A stretch of DNA of 64,000 nucleotides. Origin: Hyaloperonospora brassicae (lineage: Eukaryota > Oomycota > Peronosporomycetes > Peronosporales > Peronosporaceae). Below, in pieces: positions 1 to 10,167 of this stretch. A program made the translations under genes and the position numbers. Every line of letters begins with the position of its first letter. Position 1 is the stretch's first letter. The stretch spans positions 124,001-188,000 of the forward strand of contig CANTFL010000155.1 in the NCBI GenBank assembly GCA_947650285.1, in the 5' to 3' direction. The notes below the pieces were generated by a model, which was given only the letters and a program-made list of their open reading frames with translations, ran no database searches and had not been told where the DNA came from.

Positions 1-632
1 TCGTTGACACCGTGACTCCCGGCATGTACACCTCTTGGTGGATAGGATCCAACGGCCCTGACTGATCTGCAGATTGGCTTCTTTACGTTGTCGACTTACA
101 GTTGCAACACCAAAGTACGCTTGCGTCATACCGTAAAGCTTTCTTGCTCACTTGAGCACCAAAATCCATGCGAAAATTGAGAGATTCTTACGGCTCGTGC
201 TACAACATTCTATCCATACATTGTTTGACGAGTTCAGTGCTCTTTTCCAGAAAAGCTGAGCAATATCCTGTGCGTCGGATGAGGTATAAAACTCGAGATG
301 TCAGCGATGAGCTAGCAATGATTGAAGAGGCATGCTGATGCTAACGAAGCAAGTCAAAAGCTCGCCTAAAAATGGAGTGAGCCTGTTACATGTAATTAAC
401 ACCAGATTGGTTCAGCTAAAATAGATTACAATTAATAATATTCGCCAATATGTACCTTGTAACGGAAATTTTGAAGGAATTGTCAAAGATTATATCCATT
501 ACCGCACCTCAAATTAATGAATATAGACCATTATTTCTACCTACTAAATTGTCAGCTACACGCTTCTTGCAGCAACTGGTGGTTTAGTCGTTTGGTATAA
601 TAGTCTAAATTGACTTATAAAAATATTAAAAA
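1..632. other. No gene seen, AT-rich flank
   Basis: I see no open frame with protein-like composition and no RNA gene. The sequence becomes more AT-rich towards the inverted-repeat element that starts near 633. Confidence 0.5.
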
Positions 633-1484
633 GGTGACCACTTTTACGCACCACTCACCCTCCGATTTAAATATTGTAATTGGAGACTTATCGAAGTAAA
701 AATGAACGCTAATACTGTTCTCGCTCGCGTTAGAACGAACCCTCCTTTTTGTTGCACAGAGTTTGACATTTGAAAAACCACTTACATCAGCATGGATCTT
801 TTGCTACACAATCATGGTTTTTGCAGCCCCTCGACAAGCGATTATGTTTGTAGCACCATCAATCGGGTAAATAATGAGGCGCATTCAAGAAGTATTTGAA
901 GACGGAATCTCGTACAGGCAGCGAGTTTTCCTTGACCATCTAGATGTGCCACCGGCAGCGGAGGTCCTTAATCCATCTATACAGCATGACCGCAAGAACC
1001 CTGTTATCGCTCTTGTGTATCGTCCATTGGATTACCAATCGCGGAGTTCGGCTTAGCAGGATCCATTGCAGTTTGAAAGATTGGAGAAATCTTTGCGGCC
1101 TGTACGTCGATGCGGTAATTGCGGAGAAAAAGGAAACAACAGAAAAATATGCCGTCAACCTTTTTCGGGTCCGGCAGTGACTCCATTGGCAACTTTTATG
1201 TAATCCTGGTGCTGAGGATGAATGGGAGCACTTCTCTAACGCACCATATATAAATGGGTAGTACTAGGATATGGTGGCGCTTGCGGAGAGTCGACCATAA
1301 TATAGTAAGAACTAAAAAGCGTTTGAATACATGTCTACTGTCATATTTTTACAATTTCGCGTGATATTCTTGCGATTTGTTGAATTTCTTTGTACTGATT
1401 TGCATTAGACCAATTTCAGCGCGAGACAGAGTATGCAATTTTTTAAATGGAGGGTGAGTGGTGCTTAGCGAAAAGTGAGTGGTG
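633..1484. mobile_element. Small inverted-repeat element, probably a Mutator-like deletion derivative
   Basis: Imperfect terminal inverted repeats of about 40 bp face each other. The core GCACCACTCACCCTCC (648-663) has its exact reverse complement at 1449-1464. An ATTTAAA/TTTAAAT pair lies just inside (665-671 and 1442-1448), and CACTTTT-type arms lie outside. The interior holds the end of a frame with a transposase-like zinc knuckle (874-1203). The outer boundaries are approximate and I could not fix a target-site duplication. The Mutator-like assignment rests on the zinc knuckle and is an inference. Confidence 0.5.
874..1203 (+). pseudogene. Relic of a transposase C-terminus with zinc-knuckle-like motif
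   Basis: One reading frame runs from the ATG at 874 to the TAA at 1201-1203 and is broken by an amber stop at 1054-1056. After the stop it encodes RRCGNCGEKGNNRKICRQPF, a C-x2-C-x4-N-x4-C pattern. This matches the C-terminal zinc knuckle (C-x2-C-x4-H-x4-C) that Mutator-like and FAR1-type transposases commonly carry, with His replaced by Asn. No DDE catalytic domain is present, so it is at most a C-terminal remnant. A knuckle from another transposon class cannot be excluded. Confidence 0.45.
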
Positions 1485-2383
1485 AATATAGCGGCTTCCT
1501 ATATAAAATGCTAGCAATCATTATAATATTTGCACTGGCACAATTTGTGCCAAGGTCAGACTAGAGGCTCCTTACGTTACAAATATGGTCAGTAGGTTTA
1601 CGTGAGGTGCCGAACACCTGACTTTTGCTAAACCTTCGAACAAGGTTTGATCCTGTTGACATCCAGCTGATCCGAATCCAGACTGCTGCCTACGCAAGCC
1701 CAAAGCTGACGCTACGTTCGATCCTTCGCATCCATCCCCCGCCCAACCTGCACGTAGTTTGTGATCATTACTTCTACGCCTCATCTTATCGTGGAAGTCG
1801 CGTGGCGACTTCTCCGCCTGGCTTGAGCACGCTATCGCCATCTGTGACAACTTCAGAGCAAGATATCGTAGATAACCGTGGTAGAATATCAGCACTTGCT
1901 GGACACATCCTTCGTAACGTGACACGCGTACTCGTCCGAATCGAGTGCAAGCTATATAGACGCCCTCGTCGTATGTTAGCAGTAAGTTCATTGTCAGCGA
2001 TGGGCTCAAATCTCGCCCCCGTCGAGAGCTGATTTGGCCTCGAAAGGAGCGAGAAGCGTTGTGGTGCAATACACTCCGTCATCGACCGCGAGCGCATAAT
2101 GAAAGACCTGCGTCCCGAATACTAAGCCCAGACGTGCACACCCTCTAAACAGCAGATGTCCATCGACACGCACACGCCACATGAACAAGTAATATCTCAT
2201 CGATTCTCGCAGTCTAAACTGACGACCTGTTCAGTTGGTACCACACTGTCCTTTGTTTCTTGTATACAGTCTCCATTGCACATGTTGAAGTACGCTGTCG
2301 TCACTCCACTAAAGTATCTCTTGACCCACCAGCAGCGCCTTTTCGTCGTCACAATCAATTTCTATCGTTGTCAGTCCCCGCCA
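1485..2383. other. Unrecognised stretch upstream of the synthetase gene
   Basis: Frames are open on both strands between 1572 and 2200: 165 codons on minus at 1572-2069 and 135 codons on plus at 1625-2032. They overlap heavily, match no family I know and show no clear start context. I treat them as chance openness or a decayed gene. The tandem segment homologous to unit 2 begins near 2315, so the synthetase has only about 70 bp of upstream sequence in common with its copy. Confidence 0.35.
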
Positions 2384-5154
2384 ATGTTCCGGCAAGTGGC
2401 TCGCACCCACGTCGCTCGACTTGAGCGACGAACGATCGCTAGCTATACAGAGCAGTACCGACGCAGCCTCGACACGCCCGAAGCGTTTTGGGCCGAAGCC
2501 GCTCAAGAGCTAACGTGGTTCAAGCCGTGGACGCAAGTGCTCGAGTCGTACGTAGCACGTGTCCGACTTGACCTCTCTTACGATATAGTATCTAAACACG
2601 ACGCCCTCCACGACGATCGAATCTAAAGGACTTACACTCGTCACTTGTGTACAGCACACGTGGCCCGTCCGCGCGATGGTTTGTGGGGGGAGAGATGAAC
2701 ACGTGCTACAATGCACTTGATGTGCACGTAAACAATGGGCGGGGCGACGTCGTCGCATTGCACTACGACTGTCCACTGACCGATACCAAGACGACAAGGA
2801 CGTTCAGTCAGCTCCTACAAGAAGGTCATCGTTTTCCCTGTGTCCAAAGCATTCGATCGATCGATAGATCTGCATGTATCGTCGATACACACGATGTTGA
2901 CTCGGGCCGATCTGACGTACTGTGTTTGTTCGTTACTTGTAGTGTCCACGTTTGCTGGTGGACTGCAAAAGCTTGGCGTCGAGAAAGGTGACCGTGTCGT
3001 CATCTACATGCCGGCAGTTCTCGAGACGACAGTGGCAATGCTCGCGTGCGCGCGGCTTGGAGCTGTTCACTCGGTCGTGTTTGGCGGGTTTGCTACCTTG
3101 GAGCTTGCTGCGCGGATCGAAGACGCAAGCCCTAAGCTGATCATCTCGGCGAGTTGTGGTGTCGAGCCCAAGGGGATTGTCGACTACGGACCGCTGCTGA
3201 ATGGAGCGCTGAAGCGATCAAAGTGGAAGCCGAGTCACGTTGTCATGCTACAGCGCGATCTGTGTCCGTTCGAGACGGCAAAGGGACGTGATATTGACTG
3301 GAGGGATGTCATGGCGATGGGAGGTCCCATCGATGCGAGACCGGTGCTTGCGACGGACCCGCTCTATTTGTTGTACACGTCAGGCACAACCGGCCGTCCA
3401 AAGGGTGTGGTTCGTGATAATGGCGGCCACGCGGTTGCCCTCAAATGGGCCATGCGCAATGTTTTCGATATCGCACCGGACGATACGTTCTTTGCCGCTT
3501 CGGATATGGGCTGGACGGTTGGTCACTCGCTCGGTGTCTATGGTCCTCTTGTACATGGATGCACGGTAGGATCATCCTGTGTATCGGCTTGACCAGTGCT
3601 TGCACGTTATTGACTCGTGATCTGTTTTTTGCAGTCGATTCTGTACGCAGGCAAGCCAGTTAGAACGCCTGACGCGAGTGCATATTGGCGTTTGATCACG
3701 GAATACGGCATCAAGTCGATGTTCACGGCACCTACTGCATTGCGGGCGATTCGTAGAGAAGATCCAGAAGGGTTGCTGATCAAGCACCTGAGAGAGGACA
3801 TCCGAAAGACGTTGAAGTAAGTGGCGCACTTCGATGGTGGACGTCATTCAATTGAGGACCAACACGTCGTCGATTGCTGTGTGCAGAACGATCTTCGTGG
3901 CAGGGGAGCGCGGTGACCCCAAGACCTTCAGCTTTTTCTCACAGCAACTTGGCGTGCCTCTCATTGACCACTGGTATGTTGTCATCTTGTGACATGTCCT
4001 GTGTACGATCTTCACGCTTGTACGGGTAATGTCCAGGTGGCAAACGGAAACGGGATGGCCCATCACTGCGCCGTGTCTTGGGATGCAAAATGATGACAAA
4101 AGTGAAGAAGGGTACCCACGCATCAAAGAGGGTTCGGTTGGTAGGCCAGTGCCAGGGTGGGATGTCCGGCTACTAACAGTCGCCAGTGAAATAAATGACG
4201 ACGAGCATCGCGACTACAGCGACAAAAATGCGGAACAAGATGCTGAGCTTGTGGTTAAACTGCCTCTTCCTCCAGGCAAGACCTTACAAGTGTGAACGAG
4301 GCTGTGAGTGCCTCTTACGTGAATGTTCTCTCTTCTGCTCAGGTGCTTTGATTGCCTTGCACAACAACCCAGACGATTTCGACGCCAAGTATTTCAAGCG
4401 ATTCCCCGGCTACTACCACACTGGAGATACTGGGCGCATTGATGAAGAAGGTTTTGTCTACGTAAGTGAACTGCATGAGCTACTCTGCGCCCGTTGCATT
4501 CTGTACTCACTGTAAACGAATCGTGGGTGCTAACTTATTGCCAGGTCATGTCACGAACGGATGACGTCATAAACGTTGCAGGACACCGTATCACTACGGG
4601 ATCGATTGAGAAAGTCATCATCGAGATCCCGGAAGTTGTCGAGTGTGCCGTGGTGCGTGCGAGTGATAGTTGAATGCAACAAGTCGTGCTTGTTGTAATT
4701 CGATTATTTTCTTTTCGGATGCAGTTTGGCGTCGTCGATACGCTCAAGGGACACGTCCCGCTCGCTCTTTTGGTAATTGATGAGAGGACCGATCGATCCA
4801 ACGAAGAGGCACGTGCTTCTACGAAATGCTGCTATTCGAGCGACACATGTTGCAGTTAACGTATCTGATCCTCGCTATGCATTTATTGCTTGACTGCAGA
4901 TCATTCAGCAGGTAATAAGCGACGTGCGTGAGCAGATGGGCAGCTTTGTGTGCCTGAAAAGTGTCGGCCTAGTCGACGCGCTTCCAAAAACAAGGTCTGG
5001 TAAGGTCATGCGCGCTACTATGCAAGCTATTGCTGACTCGACTCCGTTTCGCGTACCGGCTACCATCGACAATTTTGCGGCACTGGACGGTATTCGCTCG
5101 GTACTCGAAAAGCTAGGCTACGCTTCGTCGAATTCTGTCATTACAGGCAAGTAG
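2384..5154 (+). CDS. ACSS3: Short-chain acyl-CoA (propionyl/acetyl) synthetase, ten exons
   Basis: Activates propionate or acetate with ATP and CoA to the acyl-CoA through an acyl-adenylate, like the ACSS3/PrpE branch of the ANL superfamily. Exons I infer: 2384-2547, 2655-2824, 2943-3565, 3635-3816, 3887-3973, 4037-4275, 4343-4461, 4545-4652, 4725-4808, 4900-5154. All phases agree and the sum is 2031 nt, 676 residues, close to the usual family length. Visible motifs are the P-loop YTSGTTGRPKGV (about residue 256) followed by RDNGGHAVALKW, typical of PrpE/ACSS3, then WWQTETGWP (about 409), YYHTGDTG (about 512) and the C-terminal lysine in TRSGKVMR (about 627). The Arg-rich start MFRQVARTHVARLERR could be a mitochondrial presequence. 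Introns 6 and 9 need GC donors. Substrate choice cannot be told from sequence. Confidence 0.9.
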
Positions 5155-6733
5155 GATTGTGTGAGAGTGTACGCACTTGAACATGCAGAAGTGATCGAGC
5201 GCAAATGCGCTTCGGTGTACTCTACATCGTCATTGTGCTTGCGACAGAAGTTCCTCGAGTCGTAGTCCAAACGGTGATTTCGATCTGATGTCACCGCAGA
5301 GCAAGTGATCGAAAACGATCGACCGTTCTGGTTGTTTGTTTAGAAAAGGACTAGTTAGCAGACATTCGCTCAAGGATCCTCATTGTGGACCGTATGTGAT
5401 GGATGAAAGATGACACAGCACAGCGTCGAGGAAGCGATTTGATGCTAGAGCACAGAGGAAGTAAGGAACTAATGTTTTGGTAGAAATGCATATGTGCAGC
5501 TGCCCCCCCCTCCTCTTCAGTTTGCATTTTCGGGCGACTCAATTTGCCGCTAGTGGTTTAGGAGCGATTATGTACAGCACGTTCAGCGAACAAATGTTCT
5601 ACCGCGAGACTAGTCCTGGTCATGCGGCGAGCTTTTAGTACAATCTGAACCAGCTTTGCCGGAGACTGTGTTTGAGACACTGGAGAAGCGGCTTCTTTTC
5701 CCTATTTCCAACTGTGCAAATATTTGACCAAACATAGTGGTATGTACCTTCCTGTAGCGTCTGTGCAATTCTGGCAAAAAAAGTAATCGATGATGGCTGC
5801 GCACGTTCTACTTGGGTACAAGGCCCGTACACAGCAGTCTGTGGCCGATGTCTAGTGAGCCATTGATCAAAGTGATGCGAGCACAAGATACGTGCATGAT
5901 GATTTACGAAATGTCGAAACGATCTCACAAGATGTATAGCAAGCCTGATCAGCGGCAATCGCCAGGCTGCTTGCTTAGTCGATCTGATTCGGCAAAGTCT
6001 GTACCAGAGTACTAAAAGCAACGATACATTGGTCGGCAACACAACGATGGCTGCGGCTGCGCATGATCAAATGGGCGGTCATCTCGCCATATCAGGCTAT
6101 GCAAGGAAGTATGATACAACGCGACGCGGGCCTGTTTATGCCGAGACGGTGTATAGATTGATCTACTAAACGCGCTTGTCGTGACTACTGGACAAGTTTG
6201 TAGGGCTTTAGGTCATTACAAACATACTCAGTGTTTCGCTATCCTTTCCCTCGCGACTCCTTGTGAATGTCCCCTTAGCCCACTTTTTGCCTTGCTCAAA
6301 TGGTCCAAAAAAAGACCAAGGAGAAGAGCCAGTCTTGTGATGCGTGCATACGTGCATACATTTACCAACTTGTGTGCTTTCACACAAGGATATATACGAC
6401 AAATCGATCGCATTTCTTGCAACAAAACAAAAGGCCATCATTGACTGCGATAAATGTGGACACAAGCTGAACGAGAATCATCACTCGTTGCCTTAAGCGA
6501 TTACGTACTATACCGTAATCGCTGAGATGAGATTACTGGTGTCCGACGACCAATATCGCCGTAGTAATGATCACTCCACTGAATCGTCGCAGCGACAATC
6601 ATGCAACACATCGTACACTCCACACCCTGTCACGCGTCCAGCTTGAGTTCGGAATACGGTTCAGCCAACGTAGTTGATTGACTTTGATCCTCTTTGATGA
6701 AATACTGAGTAGCAGCGTTGGTTGGCGATGCGT
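5155..6733. other. Intergenic region of unit 1 with a possible decayed minus-strand frame
   Basis: No recognisable gene. On the minus strand between about 5590 and 5990 a protein-like frame can be followed. In unit 2 (23738-24000) the same frame continues further, because unit 1 lacks one base near 5653 and differs by an in-frame 3-bp indel near 5718. This pattern fits a minus-strand coding relic of unknown identity. A 40-codon plus-strand frame at 6047-6169 is listed separately. Confidence 0.35.
6047..6169 (+). CDS. Small 40-residue ORF present in both units, function unknown
   Basis: ATG to TAA frame encoding a 40-residue peptide that starts MAAAAHDQMGGHLAIS. The matching frame in unit 2 is 24230-24352. 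The two differ by three amino-acid changes and two silent changes and by no indel. I recognise no domain. It may be a real small protein, the first exon of a longer gene, or chance. Confidence 0.25.
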   Translation: MAAAAHDQMGGHLAISGYARKYDTTRRGPVYAETVYRLIY

Positions 6734-6738
6734 GATAA

Positions 6739-7129
6739 TGTAACGGGGCAGCCCGTTACATGGAATTGTCACTTTAAGAAAAGTGACAATAAAGAATATG
6801 AAGTTGAATATTCTTTAAACAATATCACCGAAGCGGTGATATTGAAGGGTCGACCAAAGAGTCTGTTCATTGGTTGATATCTTGATGATATCAACCCACC
6901 AATCGCCGCAAGACGCGCGCAATGAGTGGTGACGAGACGTCACCATACACTCAGTTAGATTAGCATAATTAAGTTAAGTCAAACAAAGAGACAGTAGTTA
7001 AAAGACTTAATTATATTAATATAACAGTTCTGCTTTTACCCTACCTACGCTTCCTCGCTTGCCTTGTGTACGTCTGTCGGGGCACCGATACCCTTGCGTT
7101 AAGTTCACGCAAGGGTGTGCCCCGTTACA
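6739..7129 (+). mobile_element. Solo LTR of the E3-type Ty3 family
   Basis: A 391-bp LTR starting TGTAACGGGG and ending GCCCCGTTACA, closely similar to the LTRs of E3. The 5-bp duplication gataa flanks it at 6734-6738 and 7130-7134. Unit 2 has the empty site with a single gctaa at the matching place, so the insertion, followed by LTR-LTR recombination, came after the segmental duplication. It holds a series of perfect hairpins (see findings). Confidence 0.95.
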
Positions 7130-7134
7130 GATAA

Positions 7135-7975
7135 TGCATCCCAGCAATGTATCAGTGACAAAACGCTTTTGTCGGACTGCTACAAACTCGTTGCATACGT
7201 ATGCGTTCACGCACTTGTACAGTCGAAGAAGGTGACGCAAGTACAGTTAAGGGCTACATCATTGTAGTGGTGCCCAATCACTCGCTCACTAGAAGGTCAT
7301 CCCATGCGCCGTGCCGAAAACATGCGATCGCACGCGGATTGGTGTGACAAAAGGGCTGAGTGCTGTATTCTCTTAGCGAGTTGTTTCTACATTCGCTGGA
7401 CATGTCGGCAATATCGACACATGCAGTGTCGGTGTATGATTTTCCTATGCCCGTCCGTCGCGGATAAAAACATGGCAACATTCTGATCGAATGCTGCAGC
7501 GCTATCGGTTGCATCCGCCTGGATGCATGCCTTCAGACGGCAGTAGATGGCAAGTATGGAGGACGAGAATGTACGAAGTATATTCCCATCCTGGTGCACA
7601 CAAGACCCGCCTAGAGGGCACTAAAGAGAACATCCGTGATGCGTGCTTTCCGCTATGAGTCTGCCACCGCCCATTGTCCAACGTTGTCGCCGCCTTATGT
7701 ATCGGGTCAGATTGTGTACATGTATTGCCAGACCCACTATTTTGTACGTCCGTTGATGTTAGCAAACGCCGCGTACCCTGCCCGTGCTTATACTTATATT
7801 ACTCTATTGACACTTTGAGTGCAACGATGGACAAAAGCGGTGCGAAACAGGACCCTTGACGGGTGCTGCAGCGAACCAATCGTTTCCGCGATCGTGAGCT
7901 GTTGTCGACGAATTGGTGTGTCTTCTCCCAATGTTTTGTGCCGCCATCACCACCACCGAGACGACGGTGTGTGTG
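7135..7975. other. Unit 1 sequence without a recognisable gene
   Basis: Nearly identical to the matching part of unit 2 (about 24920-25755). Several short overlapping frames occur on both strands but none resembles a known protein or differs between copies in a coding-like way. Confidence 0.4.
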
Positions 7976-7980
7976 AGAGG

Positions 7981-8418
7981 TGTAACGGGGCACTGTTGAC
8001 TACGTACTGGATGACCAGTGCGGAGTATACTTCCACTGACGACAGTGGTTGACAGTGCCCTGCTAGGTGTTGAAGGAACACAGAGGAAGGAAAGGAGACT
8101 AAGTAGTCAGACTAGTCTCTGGTAAAAGTAAAACTGTATTAATATAATTAAGTCCTATAACTCCTTGAATCTCTGTTGTCCTGACTTGATTATACTAATA
8201 TAACTATGTGTATGATGACGTCTACTCACCCCCCATTGCGCGCGTCTAGCAGCGATTTGTGGGTTGATATCATCACGATATCAACCAATGAGTAGACCCT
8301 TCGGCCATCTCAACAATATCACCATGTCGATGATATTGTTAAAAGAATATTCGACGAAATATTCTTTATTGTCAAATTGTTTCAATGACAATTTCATGTA
8401 ACGGGCTACCCCGTTACA
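7981..8418 (-). repeat. 3' LTR of E1
   Basis: 438 bp. The inner flank on the element sense strand is purine-rich (complement of 8419-8429) and is the likely polypurine tract. It differs from the 5' LTR at seven positions. Confidence 0.95.
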
Positions 8419-8429
8419 TCACCCCTCCC
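8419..8429 (-). promoter_or_regulatory. Polypurine tract of E1
   Basis: On the minus strand a G-rich purine run directly precedes the 3' LTR. This is the expected primer site for plus-strand DNA synthesis. Similar runs sit inside the 3' LTRs of E2, E3 and E4. Confidence 0.6.
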
Positions 8430-8556
8430 TTATCTGATAGTCACCGTGTGACTGTCGAAAACTTGGTGGCCACCCGTTGGACACCAGTGGGACAGGGAGC
8501 ACTTGTTTGGTCTGACCCATTCACTCCTGACCTTGCCTCGCATAGCTAACGTGTCT

Positions 8557-10167
8557 ATGCGAGGTGATTCGAAGACCACACAGCCTGCTGCTGTGCCAGC
8601 CTCTGCAGCAGACGCTTCGTCGTCTGCTACTTGTTCTCCGTCTACAGCAGAAGGTGCTGCAGACGCACGCGGTATCGCACCACGTGAACATGATGACCTT
8701 GTCAATGAGGTCATCAATTCTGGCGAGTCAGACGTGCCTGACTCGCGCAACGTTCCAGAGGCATCCCGATCACCGGCGGTGCCTCATCGTTTGTCAAGAG
8801 CACTGTCGAACGAGCGGAGTCGTGAAATGCAACACAGTCTGTTCGGCAGTGATGATGGACTCTTTGATGAGGAATACTGTGCCTCACCATTATCAACTCC
8901 CGCTTCCCGGCAAGAGCGTGATGACGATGGCGAGAGCCGTCGTCATTCTGAAAGCCGTGGTACCGAAACAGGTACCACTTTGAAGCGTGATGAGCTCAAG
9001 CCGTGGCGCTTGCCCAACCAGCTCATCGATAGCCTGTCTCACGAGACAAGCCAGCTTTATCGAATTCCATTATTCGTTGTATCGGAGCTTCATGGCTTAA
9101 GTCCCAGCGCGAGAAACTTCCGCGCTGAAGAAGATTTTTATCTCGATGCCTTCCTTAGGCATCGATGGTATAACGGCAACCAAAAGCGTGACAAGAACTC
9201 GCTTTTGGCAGCGTGGAACGCCTTCGTCCAAAACGTCAAGAATTTTGGACGAGAAGGGTGGCTTAAGAAGCTTGAGGCGATACGCATTAAGTTCAAAAAG
9301 CGAACGCCAACCGGTGCAAGGTGCCGGTTGCATCGTTTGTCGAGTGAGGCAGACATTCCTTGCCTCACTTGGGGATACCCTTGTGCGAGTTGTGTTGACA
9401 ACTCGCAGCGTGCACATAGGGACGTGTATTCCCCAAGTTCGCCCTGGGGAAGGGCACACATCTCGGCTGAGATGCGGGACGCGATTGCAAACTTGCAATC
9501 CGTTTACAAGCGCCAAAAGCGCGTGTTTACCGATGGGCCCTCGGACCAATTGGATGAGTCTCGTCATACTGGTGGACGAGACCTTCAACGTCATCCATCT
9601 GCTGGGAAAGAGGTTCCCAGCTGTCAAAGGAAGGTGGGTACCCACGCCACCGGACGATGTAACTCGTTCTTGATTCTGAATCGCCACGGTGGTTCAAGAT
9701 ACGCTCCACAAGAAAGCGTTAACCACCGTGGGAATCCACTAGTGGTTCCGGTGGCGGTGGAAAGACAAGGTCCGGCTCAGCCGCCGGACCTGCACGAGAC
9801 TTTGGGTAACCACGAGCGTTACCTGACCGAGCTGAGGGAGGACGTCGATCACGAATATGATCGTCGACACGCCTTGCAGTCGATTTTGCGACGTCTTCGT
9901 GCCGATCGGGAGAAGGACCGATCGAAACTCGCGTTCGCTCAGCTTGAGAGTGAACGCGAGAGGCGTCGTTTGCGCGACGAGGTAGAGACAGCTCGTCGCG
10001 AGGCCGCGTCGATGAAGGACCAACTCCTTTCGACGAAGGACCAACTTCAGTGTTTGGTCCGTGATCACAAGAATCTGTTAGGGACTATTGAGCGCACCGG
10101 TTATCTCCGTTCTCGCAAGAGGACTCGTACTGATGGTACGGGCGGAGACGACCAACTTAAAACGTAG
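8557..10167 (+). CDS. Antisense accessory ORF of E1, 536 residues, unknown function
   Basis: A single open frame on the strand opposite to gag-pol, between integrase and 3' LTR. First ATG at 8557; E3 and E4 have ATG two codons earlier where E1 has GTG. Residues 1-140 are acidic and Ser/Ala-rich. Residues 143-250 form the block best conserved in the other elements (KRDELKPWRLPNQLIDSLS, FYLDAFLRHRWYN). Cys269, Cys276 and Cys279 form a small cluster. Residues 414-515 are rich in Glu, Arg and Leu and look like a coiled coil, followed by a basic RSRKRTRT tail that could bind nucleic acid or direct nuclear entry. It covers the chromodomain coding region on the other strand. Decayed relatives lie in E2, E3 and E4. 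I know no characterised homologue; the role is open. Confidence 0.7.
   Translation: MRGDSKTTQPAAVPASAADASSSATCSPSTAEGAADARGIAPREHDDLVNEVINSGESDVPDSRNVPEASRSPAVPHRLSRALSNERSREMQHSLFGSDDGLFDEEYCASPLSTPASRQERDDDGESRRHSESRGTETGTTLKRDELKPWRLPNQLIDSLSHETSQLYRIPLFVVSELHGLSPSARNFRAEEDFYLDAFLRHRWYNGNQKRDKNSLLAAWNAFVQNVKNFGREGWLKKLEAIRIKFKKRTPTGARCRLHRLSSEADIPCLTWGYPCASCVDNSQRAHRDVYSPSSPWGRAHISAEMRDAIANLQSVYKRQKRVFTDGPSDQLDESRHTGGRDLQRHPSAGKEVPSCQRKVGTHATGRCNSFLILNRHGGSRYAPQESVNHRGNPLVVPVAVERQGPAQPPDLHETLGNHERYLTELREDVDHEYDRRHALQSILRRLRADREKDRSKLAFAQLESERERRRLRDEVETARREAASMKDQLLSTKDQLQCLVRDHKNLLGTIERTGYLRSRKRTRTDGTGGDDQLKT
9527..9709 (-). pseudogene. Chromodomain at the end of E1 pol
   Basis: The frame encodes SRTSYIVRWRGYPPSFDSWE, the core of a chromodomain with the aromatic residues Y, W and W, as found at the C-terminus of chromovirus integrases, where it directs insertion to marked chromatin. 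A TAA where E3 has a Gln codon cuts it from the preceding linker, so it is not joined to integrase in this copy. It lies fully antisense to the accessory ORF. Confidence 0.8.

Noticed and set aside
1572..2069. 165-codon minus-strand frame as a gene
   Set aside because: No homology that I recognise, another frame of similar length on the opposite strand, and outside the duplicated unit.
8714..8896. Minus-strand frames within the E1 accessory ORF, other than the chromodomain
   Set aside because: They lack motifs and are explained by overlap with the long plus-strand ORF. Only 9527-9709 shows a known domain.
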